Source: Syntrophaceae bacterium UBA2251
GTDB taxonomy: Bacteria; Desulfobacterota; Syntrophia; Syntrophales; UBA2251
Length of the DNA stretch: 10,283 nucleotides
Assembly: GCA_002347815.1 (NCBI GenBank)
Contig: DDXV01000072.1
Coordinates: forward strand, 1-10,283
Reading direction: 5' to 3'
Shown here: piece by piece, positions 6,981-10,283 of the stretch
Numbering within the stretch: the first letter of the stretch is position 1
Layout: each line of letters begins with the position of its first letter
Position numbers and translations under genes: made by a program
The notes under the pieces: model-generated
The model's input: only the letters and a program-made list of their open reading frames with translations
What the model was told of the DNA's origin: nothing
Databases searched by the model: none

Positions 6981-7681
6981 CGTTCGACGACCCGCGCGTG
7001 GTCCTGGGGGGTGTTGATCTCGTGGAAGGCGCCCTCCGCGATCACCACCTTGATGCGGATGCCGTTTTCGAGGGCGCGGAGCTGTTCGAGGGACTCGGTC
7101 AACTCCAGGGGCGACCGCGGCAGCGCGGTGAAGCGGAACAGGGTTTCCCGGCTGAAGCCGTAGAGCCCCACGTGCTTGAGCAGCGGGGCCTGGCCGGGCG
7201 AGCGCGGGTAGGGGATCGCCGCGCGGGAGAAGTAGAGCGCGTAACCCTCGCGGTCCAGCACCACCTTGACCGTGTTGGGGTCGGTCGCGTCCTCCCCGGA
7301 GGCCGCCAGGGCCACGGTCGCCATGGGGCAGCCGCGTTCGAGTTCCCCCGCCAGGGCGACGATCGCCGCGGTGTCGAGCACCACCTGGTCGCCCTGGATG
7401 TTGATGACCGCGCCGGCCTCGATGTCCCGCACGGCCTGGGCCACGCGGTCGGTCCCGGAGGCGCAGGCGGCGTCGGTCATGACCGCCCGTGCGCCGAAGG
7501 ATTGCGCCGCGTGCAGGATGCGCTCGTCGTCGGTGGCGATGATGACATCGGCGATGCCCTCGCAGGCGCGGGCCTGCTCGTAGACGCGCTGGATCATGGG
7601 TTTGCCGCCGACGTCGGCGAGGGGTTTGCCCGGATAACGGCTGGAGGCCCAGCGGGCGGGGATAACGGCCACGATCTTCAT
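6968..7681 (-). CDS. kdsB: 3-deoxy-manno-octulosonate cytidylyltransferase (CMP-Kdo synthetase)
   Basis: A 237-residue cytoplasmic enzyme that activates Kdo with CTP to CMP-Kdo, the donor used by the next gene product, WaaA. Motifs: IPARWASSRYPGKPL (7-21) for nucleotide binding, VIIATDDERI, SGTDRVAQA, VINIQGDQ (the family usually has a Pro two residues after the Asp), KHVGLYGFSRETL and ELTESLEQLRALENG. Family members are about 245-255 residues, so this one is slightly short but complete. I chose ATG 7681 (MKIVAVIPARW), preceded by AAGGGA. An upstream in-frame start at 7723 would add 14 residues with no family support. First gene of the minus-strand Kdo operon. The kdsB-waaA pairing itself is strong evidence of function. 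Confidence 0.96.
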   Translation of the reverse strand: MKIVAVIPARWASSRYPGKPLADVGGKPMIQRVYEQARACEGIADVIIATDDERILHAAQSFGARAVMTDAACASGTDRVAQAVRDIEAGAVINIQGDQVVLDTAAIVALAGELERGCPMATVALAASGEDATDPNTVKVVLDREGYALYFSRAAIPYPRSPGQAPLLKHVGLYGFSRETLFRFTALPRSPLELTESLEQLRALENGIRIKVVIAEGAFHEINTPQDHARVVERCRD

Positions 7682-7715
7682 GGAGGTCCCTTGAAAAAAT
7701 GGATGATTTTCTTCG

Positions 7716-7741
7716 TCCCGCACGCCGGGCTCAATGCGGGA
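7716..7741. other. Hairpin in the kdsB leader
   Basis: TCCCGCA at 7716-7722 pairs perfectly with TGCGGGA at 7735-7741 across a 12-base loop. It lies 35-60 bases upstream of the kdsB start on the minus strand, so it would be in the 5' leader of the transcript if the promoter is further upstream. No T tract follows, and no known riboswitch is recognised. Confidence 0.3.
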
Positions 7742-7763
7742 TCCTTCGCCTGCTCCCAGGCGT

Positions 7764-7842
7764 GTCCCGGCGCCCTGGGCGCTTCCGGTGCGGAAGGCTT
7801 CACCTGCCCCTAAACGGTCCCGGCGCCCTGGGCGCTTCCGGT
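7764..7842. repeat. Exact 26-bp direct repeat, each copy with a GCGCCC-T-GGGCGC palindrome
   Basis: The 26-bp sequence at 7764-7789 recurs without mismatch at 7817-7842, with starts 53 bp apart. Its core GCGCCCTGGGCGC is a perfect 6-bp inverted repeat around one base and could form a cruciform or hairpin or bind a dimeric protein. After the first copy, CTTCCG-GTG-CGGAAG is a second small hairpin. The gap from kdsB to brnA (7682-7978) contains nothing else clear except an AT-rich patch at 7850-7875 (minus strand TTGATT, no convincing -10). Confidence 0.7.
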
Positions 7843-7978
7843 CTTGAGACTAAAATTTTTTCAGTATTTAATCAAGCCTTGAGTGTCCCGATCTTTGCCC
7901 TTTGCGCAATGACCGCGAGGAGAGGCTCATCCTCAGGTCCATCTTAAATGCGGCGGCGCTCGTTTCTTACGGAATCGA

Positions 7979-8203
7979 TCAGGTGGGCTGGGTCCATTGC
8001 AGGCTGGGTTCTTTCTTCGTCTCAACGCAGTCCCGAAGATACAAGTTGATCAAATTCTGATAGGACATCCCCGTCTTTCCGGCCAGGCCTTTGAAGTACT
8101 CCACGGTTTCCTTGTCGGGGCGAATAGTCACCTGGGTCTTCAACTCCTTGAGATAGGGGTTCTTCTGTCCTTTCATTTTGCTCAAGTCATATTCTTTTCT
8201 CAT
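7979..8203 (-). CDS. brnA: BrnA-family antitoxin
   Basis: A 74-residue antitoxin. The C-terminal two-thirds, TQVTIRPDKETVEYFKGLAGKTGMSYQNLINLYLRDC, is a ribbon-helix-helix of the BrnA/CopG type: one beta strand (TQVTIR), then two helices. The MRKEYDLSKMKGQKNPY N-terminus is typical of this family. Such proteins bind the toxin and dimerise on operator DNA to repress the operon. Its ATG overlaps the stop of brnT by 4 bases (ATGA), so translation is coupled. The order toxin first, antitoxin second is the usual brnTA order. Confidence 0.88.
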   Translation of the reverse strand: MRKEYDLSKMKGQKNPYLKELKTQVTIRPDKETVEYFKGLAGKTGMSYQNLINLYLRDCVETKKEPSLQWTQPT

Positions 8204-8496
8204 GATTGTTCTCTCCAGTAATGGTCTTCTTCTTTCTTTGTGGCCTTTCGGGCAGATATGATCCGGATGACCGAATCGTCTTCCCGGAAGCAATGACAGA
8301 CGATCAGGATCCTGAGCTTCTGGCTCAGCCCGACCATCAGGAATCTGTCCTCATCCTTCGAATGGTCAGGATCGAAATATCGGATGGCGTTTTCATCATA
8401 AAACACGGTCTTGGCTTCGTCGAACGAAACCCCGTGCTTCCTCCTATTGGCAGAGAAATATTTATTAATTTCTCGTCTATAGGTCTGCCAGGGCAT
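8200..8496 (-). CDS. brnT: BrnT-family ribonuclease toxin
   Basis: A 98-residue toxin with the BrnT (DUF497) pattern: NRRKHGVSFDEAKTVFYDE (18-35), DPDHSKDEDRFLMVGLSQ (42-59), RILIVCHCFREDDSVIRIISARKATKKE (62-89). BrnT proteins are RelE-like ribonucleases that arrest translation and are neutralised by BrnA. The first 16 residues (MPWQTYRREINKYFSA) lack the usual opening strand FEWD..K..N, so the N-terminus is atypical. The only ATG is at 8496, inside the last codons of the upstream fic gene, and no ribosome binding site precedes it. Translation is therefore likely coupled to fic, or the 5' end was remodelled. The rest of the toxin is intact. Confidence 0.85.
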   Translation of the reverse strand: MPWQTYRREINKYFSANRRKHGVSFDEAKTVFYDENAIRYFDPDHSKDEDRFLMVGLSQKLRILIVCHCFREDDSVIRIISARKATKKEEDHYWREQS

Positions 8497-9580
8497 AACT
8501 CGTACTGCGGCCGCCGCCCGGCTCCTTCACCAGGACCCCGCGCTTCACCAGATCGTCAATGTCCCGCAGGGCCGTATCCTGAGAGCACTTGGCCAGTTTC
8601 GCCCATTTGGAAGTGGTCAGTTTGCCTTCGAGACCGTCGAAGAGCCGATTGAGGATTGACCGCTGCCGTTCATTGAAGGGCTTCTTGGTCCGAGACTCCC
8701 AGAAACGGGCCTTGTGGAAGATGCCGGCCAGGACCCCTTCCGCCCCTTCGATGGCGCGATCCAGGCAGCCCAGAAACCATTCCAGCCAAGGCGTGATGTC
8801 CAGGCCCCCTTTTTGGGTCTTTTCGAGTGTATCGTAATAGGCTTTTCGCTCCAGGCGTATCTGCGCGGACATGCTGTAAAAGCGCTGCGAGCTTTTTTCC
8901 GAACGCGCCAGGGCCATATCGGCAATCGCCCGGGCGATCCTGCCGTTGCCGTCCTCAAAGGGATGGATCGTCACAAACCAGAGGTGCGCAAGGCCTGCCG
9001 CCAGCACCGGATCGATCGCGGGGAGAGTGTTGAACCACTTCAGGAAGGCCCGCATCTCCTTGGGGACCCGCTTGGCCTCCGGGGCCTGATAATGGACCTT
9101 CTCCCGGCCGATCGGCCCGGACACCACCTGCAGGGGATCGGATTGAACGCCACGCCAGCGACCAACCGCGATCTTGGCCATCCCGCTGCGTCCCGTGGGA
9201 AACAGTGCCGCGTGCCAGGCAAAGAGCCGGTCCTGGGACAGGGGGTCGGCATAATGGCCGGTGGCATCGAGCATCGTCTCCACCACCCCCTCGACATGCC
9301 GGTCCACCGCCACCAGCCCGCCGACATCAAGCCCCAGCCGCCGCGCGATGGACGAACGCACCTGGTCCCGGTCCAGCTTTTCGCCTTCGATCTCGTTGGA
9401 TTTGAGCACATCCTCGGTCAGCGTCTGGAGCACGGCTTCATTGCGGAGCGAAAAGCCTAAGCCCTCCATCCGCCCGATGAGCCGCCCCTGCCGATGGCGA
9501 ACCGCGGCCAGTGGCCCGGCCAGCCGTTCAGCGTCCCAGGCCATCTTGGGCCAATCTTTATTCTGATGGATATAGGTCAT
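8477..9580 (-). CDS. Fic-domain protein with N-terminal DUF4172 and C-terminal winged helix
   Basis: A 367-residue Fic protein. Fic enzymes usually transfer AMP from ATP to a hydroxyl side chain of a target protein. The active-site motif HPFEDGNGRIAR begins at His206 and is canonical (HPFx[D/E]GNGRxxR). Residues 1-80 fit DUF4172, and within it SNEIEG (61-66) matches the inhibitory motif [S/T]xxxE[G/N], with Glu65 expected to block ATP binding, making this an auto-inhibited class II Fic protein. Residues of about 300-365 (NERQRSILNRLFDG...TTSKWAKLAKCSQDTALRDIDDLVKRGVLVKEPGGGRSTSY) form a winged helix, suggesting DNA binding and possible autoregulation. ATG 9580 is preceded by AAGGAG at a rather long 11 bases. 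Its 3' end overlaps brnT by 20 bp. The target protein is unknown. Confidence 0.92.
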   Translation of the reverse strand: MTYIHQNKDWPKMAWDAERLAGPLAAVRHRQGRLIGRMEGLGFSLRNEAVLQTLTEDVLKSNEIEGEKLDRDQVRSSIARRLGLDVGGLVAVDRHVEGVVETMLDATGHYADPLSQDRLFAWHAALFPTGRSGMAKIAVGRWRGVQSDPLQVVSGPIGREKVHYQAPEAKRVPKEMRAFLKWFNTLPAIDPVLAAGLAHLWFVTIHPFEDGNGRIARAIADMALARSEKSSQRFYSMSAQIRLERKAYYDTLEKTQKGGLDITPWLEWFLGCLDRAIEGAEGVLAGIFHKARFWESRTKKPFNERQRSILNRLFDGLEGKLTTSKWAKLAKCSQDTALRDIDDLVKRGVLVKEPGGGRSTSYALADL

Positions 9581-9613
9581 GATGCTTAACGCTCCTTGGG
9601 GGCGTTTGGGGGC

Positions 9614-9642
9614 ATTATGCCGCCTATTCTCCGCAGATGCAA
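9614..9642 (-). promoter_or_regulatory. Promoter of the fic-brnT-brnA operon
   Basis: On the minus strand TTGCAT (9642-9637) and CATAAT (9619-9614) are separated by exactly 17 bp; the -10 box matches five of six bases. The downstream distance to ATG 9580 leaves a leader of about 25 bases holding AAGGAG. This is the clearest promoter in the window. Confidence 0.6.
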
Positions 9643-9666
9643 GGATAATCTCCGCAAATTTTGCGG
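9628..9666. promoter_or_regulatory. CCGCA half-site array and palindrome over the fic promoter
   Basis: TCTCCGCA occurs at 9628-9635 and again at 9649-9656, 21 bp apart (two helical turns). The second copy is part of a perfect palindrome CCGCAAA-T-TTTGCGG at 9652-9666, whose right arm gives an inverted third half-site. The first copy lies between the -35 and -10 boxes and the second just upstream of -35. This layout suits a dimeric repressor, possibly the winged helix of Fic itself or BrnA. The identity of the binder is inference. Confidence 0.5.
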
Positions 9667-9732
9667 CTAATAAGGCCCTTATTCACCGCACGCCTTGCTT
9701 GATTGGGTCAGGTCTCCACCAGGAGGAGTCAA

Positions 9733-9762
9733 GGGAAATATTACCGATCGGGTATATTTTCC
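9733..9762. promoter_or_regulatory. 30-bp imperfect palindrome centred on CCGATCGG, no gene attached
   Basis: About the axis between 9747 and 9748, 12 of 15 base pairs are complementary: GG.AAATAT..CCGA on the left and TCGG..ATATTT.CC on the right. The shape (ATAT..CCGATCGG..ATAT) is like operators upstream of HTH or HipB-type regulator genes. No such gene follows on either strand: the nearest plus-strand ATG gives a five-codon peptide. Confidence 0.45.
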
Positions 9763-9966
9763 CGGATAGGCCCCTTTCTGGGCGCAAACATGACTGACGG
9801 GGAATAAATAGCCACGAGCGGAGTCAAGGCCTCTGTCGCACTCCCCGATCCGGCAACGCTTAGTCGATGGCCACCAACCGAGTTGCAGGCTTGGACCATT
9901 GATGAGCTAACTTATTTTTAATAAAGCGGGACCATGGCCTTGATCCACCACCCAGAAAAATAAAGA
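9763..9966. other. Intergenic stretch with no gene recognised
   Basis: Part of the 463-bp gene-free interval from 9581 to 10043. Apart from the fic promoter and operator and the palindrome upstream, I see no convincing coding frame here. TTATT-TTT-AATAA at 9912-9924 is a small AT-rich inverted repeat. The composition drops towards AT from 9905 on, consistent with the edge of an inserted element. Confidence 0.4.
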
Positions 9967-10034
9967 ACCTCGTTGATCCTGATAAATCAGGGTGATAGAG
10001 TTTTTCGCGAAGAAAAAACCATCATCAACGAGGT
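9967..10034 (+). promoter_or_regulatory. Long-range stem that would hide the ribosome binding site of the transposase-like remnant
   Basis: ACCTCGTTGAT at 9967-9977 and ATCAACGAGGT at 10024-10034 form a perfect 11-bp inverted repeat. The right arm contains the GAGGTG ribosome binding site for ATG 10044. Inside lie two smaller hairpins: CCTGAT-AA-ATCAGG (9978-9991) and TTTTTC-GCGAA-GAAAAA (10001-10017). A transcript entering from the left would fold into a branched structure and block translation, a device known from several insertion sequences. The terminal-repeat status of the left arm is inferred. Confidence 0.55.
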
Positions 10035-10043
10035 GAAGCGAGT

Positions 10044-10157
10044 ATGTTGCAAGGAGTGTTGGGATTCAAGTGCGAAGAAGAGAAGCATGCTACGGGGATG
10101 ACGGGGGATTTTGCCGGAGGCAAGCTGCCTGCCTATTCCGCTGATTTCGCCATGTGA
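10044..10157 (+). pseudogene. 5' remnant of a transposase gene, possibly IS1380-like
   Basis: A 37-codon frame starting at ATG 10044 behind a good ribosome binding site (GAGGTG, 8-base spacing). The first 20 residues, MLQGVLGFKCEEEKHATGMT, resemble from memory the N-terminus of an IS1380-type transposase group (pattern L.FKYEEE...TGMT..AGLP.YLDL). After GMTG the similarity becomes loose and the frame stops inside the IS21-like repeats. The simplest reading is a transposase gene cut at about codon 20-31 by the insertion at its right. No database search was possible, so the family name is tentative. It is not expected to be functional. Confidence 0.4.
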
Positions 10158-10283
10158 TTCCGAAGGAATCCGCCATGCAGTTCCGGGGGATGTCGCCACC
10201 CTGTTCCGGATCATGTCGCCACCCCTTGAGTCGGAGCGAAGCGACGCTGGTTTTTAGTTGTTTCCTGAATCCGTGGCACTAAA
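10136..10283 (+). mobile_element. Terminal repeats of an IS21-family-like insertion sequence, running off the right edge
   Basis: Four copies of a 22-23-bp unit begin with TTCCG at 10136, 10158, 10181 and 10204, each followed by RTTTCGCCA- or ATGTCGCCACC-like sequence. Sets of such repeats, read by the transposase IstA, are characteristic of IS21-family ends. The remaining 57 bases hold no start codon with a ribosome binding site; istA would be expected just beyond 10283. The exact left boundary, which should begin with TG, cannot be fixed; candidates lie between 10099 and 10127. Confidence 0.5.

Noticed and set aside
6947..7813. Plus-strand open frame opposite kdsB
   Set aside because: Antisense to an unambiguous kdsB, with biased Gly/Val/Asp composition and no domain.
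8714..9460. Plus-strand open frame of 248 codons opposite fic
   Set aside because: The Fic motif and domains are on the minus strand; the plus frame has no recognisable features.
9579..9797. Plus-strand open frame of 72 codons overlapping the fic promoter
   Set aside because: It starts at the fic start region on the opposite strand and crosses the fic promoter, operators and orphan palindrome; composition is not protein-like.
9987..10214. Minus-strand open frame of 75 codons across the insertion-sequence junction
   Set aside because: It spans the RNA stem, the transposase remnant and the terminal repeats, has no domain and no credible ribosome binding site.
10136..10226. CRISPR-like or iteron origin repeats
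   Set aside because: The 22-23-bp units are contiguous and match the layout of IS21-family ends better; no replication gene is visible.
10230..10258. Intrinsic terminator before the TTTTT at 10252-10256
   Set aside because: The preceding AGCG/CGCT stem is only about 4 bp, too weak to support a call.

Overview
The window comes from a GC-rich Gram-negative chromosome. It carries genes for the lipopolysaccharide sugar Kdo (kdsB, waaA), a periplasmic lytic transglycosylase and a diacylated lipoprotein. Gene style and order (era, an Slt-type transglycosylase, a DUF4384 protein, a LEA14-type lipoprotein, waaA, kdsB) resemble a deltaproteobacterium (Desulfobacterota, Syntrophales-like). That lineage call is an inference from protein flavour, not a search result.

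Layout. Positions 1-640 (minus strand) hold a two-gene unit: an XRE-type regulator followed 3 bases later by the start of a PD-(D/E)XK restriction-endonuclease-like gene that runs off the left edge. It looks like the C-protein/endonuclease part of a type II restriction-modification system. Positions 788-1678 (minus) are the GTPase Era. Divergent from it, 1950-4891 (plus) hold a soluble lytic transglycosylase and an exported DUF4384 protein with its own possible promoter. Convergent to these, 5079-7681 (minus) form a kdsB-waaA-lipoprotein operon that makes CMP-Kdo and transfers Kdo to lipid A. Between waaA and the lipoprotein gene lie five degenerate 43-44-bp tandem copies, each carrying a Shine-Dalgarno-like stretch and an ATG.

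From about 7.7 kb the window turns into accessory DNA. There is a duplicated 26-bp motif, then a compact minus-strand operon fic-brnT-brnA (a Fic AMP-transferase-type protein with an N-terminal inhibitory motif, then a BrnT/BrnA toxin-antitoxin pair) with 20-nt and 4-nt gene overlaps. It is read from a recognisable promoter covered by repeated CCGCA half-sites. Beyond 9.7 kb no intact gene is visible. There is an isolated 30-bp palindrome, a hairpin that would hide the ribosome binding site of a short transposase-like remnant, and four 22-23-bp repeats typical of an IS21-family end at the right edge.

The core block (era to kdsB) is ordinary cell-envelope and ribosome-biogenesis content. The two flanks hold restriction, toxin-antitoxin, Fic and insertion-sequence material, so the interest lies at the edges and in the repeat arrays. 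I did not find a clearly new multi-gene system. The nearest candidates are the overlapping fic-brnT-brnA operon and the repeated translation-start array.
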